From assembly GCA_033763775.1 (NCBI GenBank), contig JANRJW010000012.1, forward strand, positions 62,001 through 126,000: 64,000 nt of DNA. The letters are read 5' to 3'. The notes beneath the pieces were generated by a model that was not told the origin of the DNA, did no database searches, and saw nothing but the letters and a program-made list of their open reading frames with translations. The stretch comes from JAJTHB01 sp033763775 (GTDB lineage: Bacteria > Pseudomonadota > Alphaproteobacteria > Rickettsiales > SXRF01). This document shows, in pieces, positions 34,838-42,484 of this stretch; the stretch's first letter is position 1, and every line of letters starts with the position of its first letter. The translations under genes and the position numbers were made by a program.

Positions 34838-34867
34838 TTGAAGCACGGGTCAAGCTTTTCTTATAAT
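34838..34867 (+). promoter_or_regulatory. Promoter with overlapping operator-like inverted repeat
   Basis: TTGAAG (34838-34843), an 18-bp spacer and TATAAT (34862-34867). The arms aagcttgac (34818-34826) and gtcaagctt (34849-34857) form a perfect 9-bp inverted repeat that brackets the -35 box and could be a regulator-binding site. An overlapping TTGACT is at 34822. Confidence 0.5.
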
Positions 34868-34942
34868 CTACCTACTTGTTAGTAGTTTTGTGTTCCACAT
34901 GTTGCACTCCGGCAACATTTACGTCAGAAAGGTTCACGTTCC

Positions 34943-35140
34943 ATGTCAATTCAATCACATATTGATGCCCTCTCGGAAAAACGTCAGCAGTTAAAAGAAA
35001 CCATTGCTCTGGAATCAGCGCGTCCGTCGCCGGATTTCGCGCTCATCACTCAGCTGAAAAAGCAGAATCTCGCCCTGAAAGAAGAAACGCAGCGCCTGCT
35101 TAGTGGGCTATCTGCGCCGCCGAAAGAGGCCTCCTCCTGA
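34943..35140 (+). CDS. DUF465 (YdcH-like) small protein
   Basis: 65 aa, two charged helices forming a helical hairpin: SHIDALSEKRQQLKETIALE and LITQLKKQNLALKEETQRLL. This is the DUF465 pattern, found widely in proteobacteria with no settled role. AAAGG precedes the ATG at 34943. It has its own strong promoter (34838-34867) and terminator (35161-35188), so it is a single-gene unit, likely well expressed. Confidence 0.8.
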   Translation: MSIQSHIDALSEKRQQLKETIALESARPSPDFALITQLKKQNLALKEETQRLLSGLSAPPKEASS

Positions 35141-35160
35141 GCCTCTGGCTAGCCGACAAA

Positions 35161-35188
35161 AACCCGGGCAATGCCCGGGTTTTTTTTG
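35161..35188 (+). terminator. Intrinsic terminator after the DUF465 gene
   Basis: Perfect 9-bp stem aacccgggc / gcccgggtt with loop aat, then a run of T. Confidence 0.93.
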
Positions 35189-35240
35189 GCAAACCATCGC
35201 CATTACATTTTCTTTAATGTTTATTTGCTATGGCTGAAGC

Positions 35241-36932
35241 ATGAGCAGAATCTTCAAGCTAGCTGCCGGCGCTTTCATAGGAATATCGCTTCTGACGACA
35301 GGCCAAACCGGCGCTGCGGCACAAAGCCAGGTGCCAGCCAGCGCTGACCCGACACGTGCCTCACAGCGTTTTCAAAGCAAGCCGCAGCCGCAGCAGCTCC
35401 CTGATAGCTTTGGCTACCAGGCGCCTGCACAGGCAAACTCTGCCGCGGTTGAAAGCTTTATCCTTGGCGGCGTCGTGCTGCGAGGGCTAACGCGTTTTTC
35501 AAGCAGCGATCTTGAATTTTTATATGCATCGCTGATTGGCAAACGATTACAGCGCGATGATATCATTGACCTCAGTCAGCGTATCACCGATTTTTATGTG
35601 CAGCGTGGTTATCCGCTCGCCTCGGTTACCCTGCCTAAACAGCGGCTGGTTGATAATAGTCAGCTGATAATGGATGTCAGTGAAGGGCGTATCGGATCCA
35701 TTATTTTTCCTGCACAAACGCCGGATCCAGCGCGCCACCCACAATTTTACGCACATATTGAGGCGCTGCGCAGCGAAACACCACTGACCAAAGAAACACT
35801 GGATCGCCATCTACTGCTGCTTAATGACATTGCCGGCCACATTGTGCGTGTCATCCTCAGACCGAGCAAGCAATTCCCCGGTGCCAGCGACATGTTGGTC
35901 TATACCCACCATGCGCCATTTGAAGCGACCCTTTCCACCGATAACCGAGGCTCACGACTGCTTGGGCCATGGCAGCATACCGCACGCCTTGATTTAAACG
36001 GCCTTCTCGGCACAGACGAACACCTCACGCTGCGCACCGTCAACGCCAGCCCATATGCGGAGCTAAGCTATTACGATTTGCAATATCAACGCTTTCTGAA
36101 CACCCATGGCACGCAGCTGCTGTTCAGTGGCAGCCATGTAAAAAGCATCCCCGGGGAATCACTGAAATCACTGAACGTCCAGAGCAAGGCCTCGTTTGCG
36201 CAGCTACGCCTCGTGCAATCGCTAAAACGGACACGCACACACAACATTGCCGTTCGCCTTAGCAGTGATTTGCGCAACACCAGCACCGACATTGCGCAGG
36301 CCAACCTCACCGATGATCGCATCCGCAGCCTGCGTGGCGGCATCAGCCTTGATCGCTCCGGTGATAATTCAGCCAGCATTCTGGATGTTGAATATAGTCA
36401 GGGGATTTCTGGCTTGGGAAGCACCGATAATGGCAGCGGTCGCAGCAGCGAATTTGGCAAGCACGGCTATCGTAAGCTGACCCTGGATGCCACCCATTAT
36501 CAACCTATTGATGGCAGTATTTCTGTCCTGATCAGTAGCTCCGGGCAGCTGGCGATGGATTCGCTGCTGTCGTCGGAGCAATTCGCCATTGGTGGGCCAA
36601 GCTATGGCAGCGCCTATGATCCAGGAGAGATTTCCGGCGATCATGCGCTCGCGGGAAAAATCGAGCTGCGCTACGATACCAGCATGAACGATCCGCTGAT
36701 GGATAGTGTGCAACTTTATGGATTTTATGATATCGGCAGCACCTGGCGGCGCCAGACACAAAGTAACGAAAAATCAAAACTGAGTCTTTCTTCTGCCGGG
36801 GTTGGTATGCGCGCCGAAATGGGGCGGCATGTTTCTGTCAATCTCGAGCTTGCTATGCCGCTCACGCGTGATCTTGCCTCAGATCGGGACAATCATGGCC
36901 GAATTTACGGCGGTCTTACCGTTCGCTATTAA
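35241..36932 (+). CDS. TpsB/ShlB-FhaC-type two-partner secretion transporter
   Basis: Outer-membrane Omp85-family pore that secretes a TpsA exoprotein or similar cargo. A signal peptide (to about residue 27, ending GAAA) and a Gln/Pro-rich stretch precede POTRA-like domains (about 75-220, FILGGVVLRGLTRFSSSDLE and YVQRGYPLASVTLPKQ). The C-terminal beta-barrel follows, with FAIGGPSYGSAYDPGEISG at the place of the conserved VRGY/F motif and a terminal aromatic (TVRY). At 563 aa the length is typical. No TpsA-like partner is adjacent or elsewhere in the window. The motif reads GSAYD rather than VRGF, seen in some hemolysin-secretion relatives. Confidence 0.88.
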   Translation: MSRIFKLAAGAFIGISLLTTGQTGAAAQSQVPASADPTRASQRFQSKPQPQQLPDSFGYQAPAQANSAAVESFILGGVVLRGLTRFSSSDLEFLYASLIGKRLQRDDIIDLSQRITDFYVQRGYPLASVTLPKQRLVDNSQLIMDVSEGRIGSIIFPAQTPDPARHPQFYAHIEALRSETPLTKETLDRHLLLLNDIAGHIVRVILRPSKQFPGASDMLVYTHHAPFEATLSTDNRGSRLLGPWQHTARLDLNGLLGTDEHLTLRTVNASPYAELSYYDLQYQRFLNTHGTQLLFSGSHVKSIPGESLKSLNVQSKASFAQLRLVQSLKRTRTHNIAVRLSSDLRNTSTDIAQANLTDDRIRSLRGGISLDRSGDNSASILDVEYSQGISGLGSTDNGSGRSSEFGKHGYRKLTLDATHYQPIDGSISVLISSSGQLAMDSLLSSEQFAIGGPSYGSAYDPGEISGDHALAGKIELRYDTSMNDPLMDSVQLYGFYDIGSTWRRQTQSNEKSKLSLSSAGVGMRAEMGRHVSVNLELAMPLTRDLASDRDNHGRIYGGLTVRY

Positions 36933-36943
36933 AGGCTTTTTAA
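36929..36943. promoter_or_regulatory. CtrA box upstream of the chemoreceptor gene
   Basis: TTAA-AGGCTTT-TTAA, a perfect match, overlapping the stop codon of the TpsB gene and ending 25 bp before the chemoreceptor ATG. Confidence 0.65.
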
Positions 36944-36967
36944 ATTCACTCCATTAGCCTGAGAGGC

Positions 36968-37996
36968 ATGATTTCCCGCCCCGGCTCACTTTACGGCTAT
37001 GCAATGTTGCCGCTTGCACCTTCTGTGGTGTTGTTGCTGTGGCCAGAACATTCGGTGCCAGCATCGCTTTTGGTAGCGCTGGTCTGCACGGCGCTGTTGG
37101 CACGGCATCTCATACAGCTGCATCGGCGCCTGCTGCGTGAGCAAACCGAGCGGCAGGTCATTCGCCTCCAGGCAGGCAGTGCCTACAACCAGCTATCAGG
37201 CAGTACACGCACCCATCTTATGGGGTCACGCGAGCTGGATCAGCGTAGCGACGCATTGACGGATCTCATCACCCAAAGCACGGCACAAACCCACGAGGCG
37301 CACACCATGCTGCGCGGCTCATCGGATAGGTTTCACGAGCTAGCCGAAACCATGCACCGGCTGCACGAAGCCATTCAATCACTCGATGCGGGCATCAGCG
37401 AAGTGGCAAAGGCAAGCCGCGAAACCAGCGATGGCCTCATGCATAGTATCAATGCCTGCGCCGGATCGCGCCAAACAAGCGACGCCATGCAGGCATCGCT
37501 GGAATTCATCGCCACCATCACCGAAAAAATTGATCTGCTCGCACTCAACGCCACCATCGAAGCCGCGCATGCTGGTGAGGCAGGCAAAGGATTTCTCGTT
37601 GTCGCCGGGGAAATCAAGCAGCTATCGGAAGCAACGCGCCGCTCAGCCAGCACCATTGAAACGCAGGTTCGGGCGCTGAAAGACGCAAGCCAAACGCTTC
37701 AGGCTGCATTGGAGGCCACCAGCCTTAAGGCCGATCATGCGCAGAAAGCGGCGGTCGAGACGCAGCAGCAGCTACGCCAGCACAGCGATCTTGCGGGGTT
37801 TATGGAGCAGGATCTGCGCGACGCGTCGCAGCGCGCCCACAGCACCAGCGATCTGCTGTCACGCATGATTGAAACCATGGCTCGTAGCAATGCGGATACG
37901 ATCGAGTTGCGATCTGCCATTCATCGGCTACATGAGATGATCCTCAGCGTTGAAAAAGATCTCAGCCAGCAAAAGCAATGGATGAACGCGGCATAA
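36968..37996 (+). CDS. Methyl-accepting chemotaxis-type receptor without a large sensor domain
   Basis: 342 aa. Two closely spaced hydrophobic helices at the N-terminus (about 10-50) lead into a cytoplasmic coiled coil whose tip is the receptor hallmark (IDLLALNATIEAAHAGEAGKGF, residues 187-207, shown in part here: LALNATIEAAHAGEAGKGF), followed by VVAGEIKQLSEAT. No room exists for a periplasmic ligand domain, so it may sense through membrane or cytoplasmic partners. GAGAGG lies very close to the ATG at 36968. A CtrA box precedes it, as for cheY. Confidence 0.88.
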   Translation: MISRPGSLYGYAMLPLAPSVVLLLWPEHSVPASLLVALVCTALLARHLIQLHRRLLREQTERQVIRLQAGSAYNQLSGSTRTHLMGSRELDQRSDALTDLITQSTAQTHEAHTMLRGSSDRFHELAETMHRLHEAIQSLDAGISEVAKASRETSDGLMHSINACAGSRQTSDAMQASLEFIATITEKIDLLALNATIEAAHAGEAGKGFLVVAGEIKQLSEATRRSASTIETQVRALKDASQTLQAALEATSLKADHAQKAAVETQQQLRQHSDLAGFMEQDLRDASQRAHSTSDLLSRMIETMARSNADTIELRSAIHRLHEMILSVEKDLSQQKQWMNAA

Positions 37997-38018
37997 AACA
38001 CAGCCAATCCCATCACTA

Positions 38019-38038
38019 CTGCGTCTAAAATGACGCAG
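38019..38038 (+). terminator. Hairpin after the chemoreceptor gene
   Basis: Perfect 7-bp stem ctgcgtc / gacgcag with 6-nt loop, 23 bp after the stop. It lacks a T-run, so it may be a weak or factor-dependent terminator or a stability hairpin. Confidence 0.4.
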
Positions 38039-38079
38039 CCAGCAAAATTATTCATGCCACAGGCGTGTGCCGCGCTGAA

Positions 38080-38094
38080 TTAATCTTTTTTTAA
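38080..38094. promoter_or_regulatory. CtrA box upstream of the TonB-dependent receptor gene
   Basis: TTAA-TCTTTTT-TTAA, a perfect match, 57 bp upstream of the receptor ATG. The spacer is T-rich, so chance is a little more likely here than for the others. Confidence 0.55.
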
Positions 38095-38151
38095 GTTTAT
38101 TCAATTATTTGCAATAGCTGGTTCAATTCGACCTGCAAAAGTGTAGTACCC

Positions 38152-40170
38152 ATGCTGAGTAGAACAGTTCCGGCTTTTATCAGGGCGTCTGACGTTGCGG
38201 CGCATTCTCTGTCAACGGTAACGGTTCTCGCCTTTTTAATGACTGGCATCTCGGGCTTGGATGCGCGAGCCAACCAAACCATCGAAGAAAACAACTGGGA
38301 TCTGTCGCTGGAAGATCTGGCAAAAATCAAAGTTACCTCGGTTTCCAAAAAACCCGAGCTGGAAACTGATGCTGCCGCTGCCATCTATGTCATCACGCAG
38401 GAAGATATCCGCCGCTCCGGCTCAACCACCCTCCCCGACATCTTGCGAATGGCGCCGGGTGTTACTGTGACACAGGCTGCCGCCGGCAGCTGGACGGTCA
38501 CGGCGCGTGGATCAAACGATCAGTTTTCCAATAAATTACTCGTACTGATGGATGGCCGCACTATCTACTCCCCGCTCTTTTCGGGCGTAATCTGGGATAC
38601 GCAGGACACCATGCTGGAGGATATTGATCGCATCGAGGTCATTCGTGGCCCCGGGGCGACCTTGTGGGGCGCCAACGCGGTCAATGGGGTGATCAATATC
38701 ATCACTAAAAACGCCAAAGAGACGCAGGGCGGCTATGCTTCTTATACTGCCGGCAATCAGATTCAGGGCATTGGCTCGGTGCGTTACGGCGCCAAGGTCA
38801 GTGATAACGCCTACCTGCGCACCTACGCGAAACAATCGCAATATAATTCTCAATACACGACCAGCGGCAACAGCGCTAACGACAACTGGAGAAAAAGTCA
38901 GGCTGGTTTCCGCAGCGATATGGAACTGGACAGCGCACACAAGCTTACCGTTCAGGGCGACATCTACGCGATTGATGAGGATGCGAATTTCTTAATTCCT
39001 GATACCACCATTACCTCTCCTTTTCTTAGATCTCGCGAGGGTATCAAAGCAGGTGGCGGCAATATCCTGACACGCTATGAACACCGTCATAATGACGAAT
39101 CACAGACCACGGTGCAGGCCTATTTCGACAATACCAAATATAAAACCAGCTTCTTTAATGATCTTACCAATACTGCCGACTTGGATGTGCAAAACGTTTG
39201 GACAGGCTGGAATAACCATGAAATCGTATGGGGCGCTGGCTATCGCTTTATCAGCAGCGAAAACGACCCACAATCAGCGCAATATTCACTGACCCCGCAA
39301 AAGCGCAACGATGACCTACTCAGCGCTTTTGTTCAGGACAGGATTGCGCTGGTAGAAGATGAGCTGTTTCTCACGCTTGGCTCGAAATTCGAAAATAACG
39401 ACTACACCGGAACAGAAATTCAACCAAGCGCACGCTTTTCGTGGCTTATTGAAGACAATCAAACCCTGTGGGGCGCGGTCTCTCGCGCTGTACACACCCC
39501 TTATCGCTTTTCAGATGATGGCAAGCAAGCTGTATCAGCCGTGGATATTGGGGTGCCGGTCTTTGTTGAGTTTGTTCCTAACCGCGCACTCAAGTCAGAG
39601 ACGATGCTATCTTATGAGCTCGGCTACAGGATCCAACCCACCAAGTCGCTATCGGTTGATGTTGCCGCATTTTATAGTGAGTATGATAATTTGATCTTTT
39701 TCAGGCAAGGCACCCCAACGACCATCATTCCTTTGGAAGCAAGCAATGATGGCACCGGCAAATCAAGCGGCATTGAAATATCTTCAAAGTGGAATGCAAC
39801 AAATCGCTGGCAGCTTTCAGGTGCTTATAGCTACATAAGCGAAGTTTTTGATAGGAAAAATAGTGCTGCTTTTTCGTTTGTAGGCAAAACCCCGAAGCAC
39901 CAATTCAATATACGTTCCACCTATGAATTTGAAGGCGGCTTAGAATTATCTAATTCATTTGGCTATGTTGATGATCTGGATGGAATCAATATCAACGGCT
40001 ATTATAATCTCGACACAAGAATTTCATATCCTGTCAGTAACGCCGTAGAGCTAAGTATTATTGGCCGCAACCTGCTGGATGATCGCCGCCAAGAGTTTAA
40101 GCCGTTCGTTTATCGATCCGCGACTGAAATTGGCCGCAGCATCTATGGCAGCGCATCCGTAAAATTCTAG
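38152..40170 (+). CDS. TonB-dependent outer-membrane receptor
   Basis: 672 aa. A long signal peptide (to about residue 40) is followed by a TonB-box-like DLSLEDLAKIKVTSVSKK region. The plug domain (about 65-180) contains IYVITQEDIRRSGSTTLPDI and the IEVIRGPGATLWGANAVNGV motif. The C-terminal 22-strand barrel ends in Phe (SASVKF). The plug resembles receptors of the vitamin B12/colicin I/siderophore group, so the ligand is not fixed. No TonB/ExbBD or ABC genes are adjacent. A CtrA box, and no obvious Fur site, lies upstream. Confidence 0.93.
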   Translation: MLSRTVPAFIRASDVAAHSLSTVTVLAFLMTGISGLDARANQTIEENNWDLSLEDLAKIKVTSVSKKPELETDAAAAIYVITQEDIRRSGSTTLPDILRMAPGVTVTQAAAGSWTVTARGSNDQFSNKLLVLMDGRTIYSPLFSGVIWDTQDTMLEDIDRIEVIRGPGATLWGANAVNGVINIITKNAKETQGGYASYTAGNQIQGIGSVRYGAKVSDNAYLRTYAKQSQYNSQYTTSGNSANDNWRKSQAGFRSDMELDSAHKLTVQGDIYAIDEDANFLIPDTTITSPFLRSREGIKAGGGNILTRYEHRHNDESQTTVQAYFDNTKYKTSFFNDLTNTADLDVQNVWTGWNNHEIVWGAGYRFISSENDPQSAQYSLTPQKRNDDLLSAFVQDRIALVEDELFLTLGSKFENNDYTGTEIQPSARFSWLIEDNQTLWGAVSRAVHTPYRFSDDGKQAVSAVDIGVPVFVEFVPNRALKSETMLSYELGYRIQPTKSLSVDVAAFYSEYDNLIFFRQGTPTTIIPLEASNDGTGKSSGIEISSKWNATNRWQLSGAYSYISEVFDRKNSAAFSFVGKTPKHQFNIRSTYEFEGGLELSNSFGYVDDLDGININGYYNLDTRISYPVSNAVELSIIGRNLLDDRRQEFKPFVYRSATEIGRSIYGSASVKF

Positions 40171-40203
40171 CCAGATTCTTTACTTTATAATCTGTTAATG
40201 CTA

Positions 40204-40218
40204 TTAATCACTCATTAG
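40204..40218. promoter_or_regulatory. Degenerate CtrA box upstream of the desaturase gene
   Basis: TTAA-TCACTCA-TTAG, seven of eight consensus bases, 28 bp before the desaturase ATG. A TATAAT lies upstream at 40186-40191 with only a weak -35. Confidence 0.3.
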
Positions 40219-40246
40219 CGATTCTTATCAGTTTCGATGATGCCAT

Positions 40247-41269
40247 ATGAACAAAGAACAATTCACCCTATCAAAACAGGAAGTAAAAACATTAGGCGCC
40301 CCCGGCTATTTGCATAGTTATGCGGTGATATTGCTCAATAAAATGATGTTTGCAGGCGTAATCGCTCTTTTCTGGCAGGCACAATCTAGCCCTCTTCTAC
40401 TGATCCCCGCGATCATGCTATGGGGACTGCAAATGAACCATGCTTATCTTTTGGTTCATGAAACTTGTCACGGAAGCTTCCTCAGGAACACACGGCAAAA
40501 CGTGTTTTATGGGCATATCGCCGCTTTTTTTGCCCTGATGCCATTTTATACGCGCCGTGAAGAACATACGATGCACCACCGGGTTGCCGGCAGCTTTCAA
40601 GAAGGTACGAACTGGCGCGCTATGGAACGCTTTCTAACCATCGAGCCCCTCCAGTTCAAGGTGATTTCAGCGTGCTGGAAGTTATGGGTTCCTATTTTTG
40701 CAACCAATGAGCAGTTCATGCTTTGGAAGATGTCACTTGATAAAGGCGCCCCCTCAAGCCATCGAAAATCAGCTCAGATGCAGATTTGCGCTTACCTGTT
40801 TGTGGTTTTTTCGGCGGCGCTGCTAACCTCGCCATTAAGTGTCCTGATATTCTTGATTACCATTTTTATGCCAACATTTTATTTATACATGCTGCTGGTG
40901 GAATATTTTAACGCCCCTCATCATCTTGACTCTCCCATTGATGATATTGAAGGCAATGTCCCTTTTTACGAGCAAATGAAATATACAAAGTCATGCTCGC
41001 CGCTTCCGTACCCTTTTAATCATTTCTATGCTCTGAATTTCAATTATCATCAAGCGCACCATCTCTATCCATCGTTGCATTGGACGCAGCTCGACAAGGC
41101 ACACGGCATTATGTGCAAATTTGCCCCAGCTATTGGTGAGATTGAACCAGAATATAAGACCAATATTAGAATGCATCGCAAACCGCTTAAAGAGGCATTC
41201 TGGAAATATTACGAATTTTTGCCAACCTTCAGCGAGCGCCGGCAGAAATTATCAGCCAAGGCAAAATAG
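40247..41269 (+). CDS. Membrane fatty-acid desaturase family protein
   Basis: Di-iron membrane desaturase/hydroxylase. Three His boxes are present: VHETCHGSF (about residue 71), HTMHHRVAG (about 106) and NYHQAHHLYPS (about 268). They are set between hydrophobic helix pairs (about 25-65, 83-100, 180-225). At 340 aa it fits the family. The substrate (phospholipid acyl chain, fatty acid, or an acyl intermediate) cannot be read from sequence. It is convergent with the N-acyltransferase at 41284, 14 bp away. The ATG has no strong ribosome-binding site. Confidence 0.87.
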   Translation: MNKEQFTLSKQEVKTLGAPGYLHSYAVILLNKMMFAGVIALFWQAQSSPLLLIPAIMLWGLQMNHAYLLVHETCHGSFLRNTRQNVFYGHIAAFFALMPFYTRREEHTMHHRVAGSFQEGTNWRAMERFLTIEPLQFKVISACWKLWVPIFATNEQFMLWKMSLDKGAPSSHRKSAQMQICAYLFVVFSAALLTSPLSVLIFLITIFMPTFYLYMLLVEYFNAPHHLDSPIDDIEGNVPFYEQMKYTKSCSPLPYPFNHFYALNFNYHQAHHLYPSLHWTQLDKAHGIMCKFAPAIGEIEPEYKTNIRMHRKPLKEAFWKYYEFLPTFSERRQKLSAKAK

Positions 41270-41283
41270 CTTATCAGCTTCTT

Positions 41284-42033
41284 CTAATCCGCAACCAGTT
41301 CTATCTTGCGCTCTTTAGGAGCGTAGATGCGCGGAAACTTCTGTTGGCAAAGCTCAGAAATATCTGACATGACAAGATAAGGGCGCTCTTCGAAGTTTGG
41401 AATCATTGGCACGTTTATCTCATTACAAATGCGCGTGTTCTTTGCGCCGAAGCTATTCGCAATCATGCGCCAGTTGCGCGCCAGAACAGCGGTCGTGCGA
41501 ACAAACACATAGTGAATATCGAGTGCTACAACTCTCTCAAACATAAGATTGCACAACCCATACATCATCTCATTCTGCCGGTGCTCCTCGAGAATAGCGA
41601 ATTTAGAAATCGCAGCATGACGAACTTGATTCAGTGGTAGGTTGGGAAACGCTTCACGAATCTTGAATTCATCATTCTCCATCGGCAGCAAAAAGCTCTC
41701 ATCTCCGTCGCGCACGGTCAGCCGGCAGGCACCAATGAGCAGCTTTCCACGGCGCGCAACTAAAATCTCGCTGATTTTATCCAGCGCATCCGCACCACCA
41801 CTACCATCTGAATTAAAGAAGTCACGGCCAAAGGTCTGATCGCGCAGCCGGTAATATTGATGCAGCATCGCCTTGTCGTTGGTAAACTCAAAAACCACCG
41901 GCTCAGGCGTGCGCGCCGGACGGCTGAAGCGACGAATAAGTGCTTCCTGAGCAGCTTCCAGAAATGTTTTTTCTTTTTCTGCTGCAGTCGCGGCAGGTTT
42001 AGAAGCTTTGGGTGTGCCAGCAAGAAAATCCAT
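41284..42033 (-). CDS. GNAT-fold N-acyltransferase of the LuxI/FeeM type
   Basis: 249 aa. After a Lys/Ala-rich N-terminus the core follows the autoinducer-synthase/N-acyl-amino-acid-synthase pattern. YYRLRDQTFGRDFF (about 60-73) is like the LuxI R-x3-F helix; DKISEILVAR with GACRL (Arg104) corresponds to the LuxI mid-strand Arg; and AISKFAI (141-147) replaces the E-x-x-R-F motif. These substitutions argue against a classical AHL synthase and favour a FeeM or exosortase-associated type acyltransferase. The product would be an N-acylated amino acid or similar. A CtrA box lies 4 bp upstream of the ATG and a promoter candidate at 42072-42100. Confidence 0.65.
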   Translation of the reverse strand: MDFLAGTPKASKPAATAAEKEKTFLEAAQEALIRRFSRPARTPEPVVFEFTNDKAMLHQYYRLRDQTFGRDFFNSDGSGGADALDKISEILVARRGKLLIGACRLTVRDGDESFLLPMENDEFKIREAFPNLPLNQVRHAAISKFAILEEHRQNEMMYGLCNLMFERVVALDIHYVFVRTTAVLARNWRMIANSFGAKNTRICNEINVPMIPNFEERPYLVMSDISELCQQKFPRIYAPKERKIELVAD

Positions 42034-42036
42034 AAG

Positions 42037-42051
42037 TTAATAATCCATTAA
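42037..42051. promoter_or_regulatory. CtrA box upstream of the N-acyltransferase gene
   Basis: TTAA-TAATCCA-TTAA, a perfect match just before the start codon and downstream of the candidate promoter. In that position it would more likely repress or belong to another promoter. Confidence 0.55.
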
Positions 42052-42348
42052 TTTGCGGTTATATTATTTACACAATATTAATAAATATGGGCTTAGTCAA
42101 CTAGGTATTTTTTTCCTATATAGCATATAAATTGCCAATATGCAATGTGGATATTTTTGCGAAATATCTGCTTTTCCTTCACTTATCGAATTTGCGCGGA
42201 AATCTTGGCCATAGCAGGGCGCTACAACAAACCACAGGGAAACCCCCTGCGGTTATATTGATTCAGGGCAAGCAAGCTTCTCGAGCACTACTGCTCGCCC
42301 GGAAAATTTCAGATTGTTTGGATTCCACCTCGCCATGAGATGAAAAAG
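42052..42348. other. Non-coding gap between acyltransferase and tRNA-Thr
   Basis: With the CtrA box this makes a gap of about 315 bp. Besides the promoter above it has an imperfect hairpin at 42230-42254 (aaccacaggg / ccctgcggtt) that, read on the minus strand, is followed by a T-rich stretch and could terminate the tRNA transcript. A small ORF reading rightward (42132-42338) has no ribosome-binding site or recognisable product. Nothing else was seen. Confidence 0.4.
42072..42100 (-). promoter_or_regulatory. Candidate promoter of the N-acyltransferase gene
   Basis: On the minus strand TTGACT (42095-42100), a 17-bp spacer and TATTGT (42072-42077). It predicts a start near 42065 and a leader of about 30 nt. 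Confidence 0.4.
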
Positions 42349-42424
42349 TGGTGCCGTCTATAGGATTCGAACCTACGACCTACGCATTACGAATGCGCCG
42401 CTCTACCAGCTGAGCTAAGACGGC
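42349..42424 (-). tRNA. tRNA-Thr (anticodon CGT), CCA encoded
   Basis: Reads on the minus strand from GCCGTCT to AGACGGC, a perfect 7-bp acceptor stem. D-arm GCTC-AGCTGGTA-GAGC, anticodon arm GCGCA-TTCGTAA-TGCGT with anticodon CGT, T-loop TTCGAAT, discriminator A and an encoded CCA end. Confidence 0.96.
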
Positions 42425-42484
42425 ATGTAAAAAAATATCAGGGCTGCACTTCTAGCCAAAAATGGCTAGAAGTACAACTGACAA

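Larger units (their letters stand above)
34640..34942. promoter_or_regulatory. Divergent regulatory region between cheY and the DUF465 gene
   Basis: About 303 bp, AT-rich. It holds two CtrA boxes on the cheY side and a sigma-70 promoter overlapped by a 9-bp inverted repeat on the other side. No ORF or RNA gene is supported. Confidence 0.6.

Noticed and set aside
38144..38149. TAGTAC as -10 box of the TonB-dependent receptor gene
   Set aside because: Transcription would begin after the start codon.
42132..42338. 68-codon plus-strand ORF upstream of tRNA-Thr
   Set aside because: No ribosome-binding site, no recognisable product, and it spans a hairpin likely serving as tRNA terminator.
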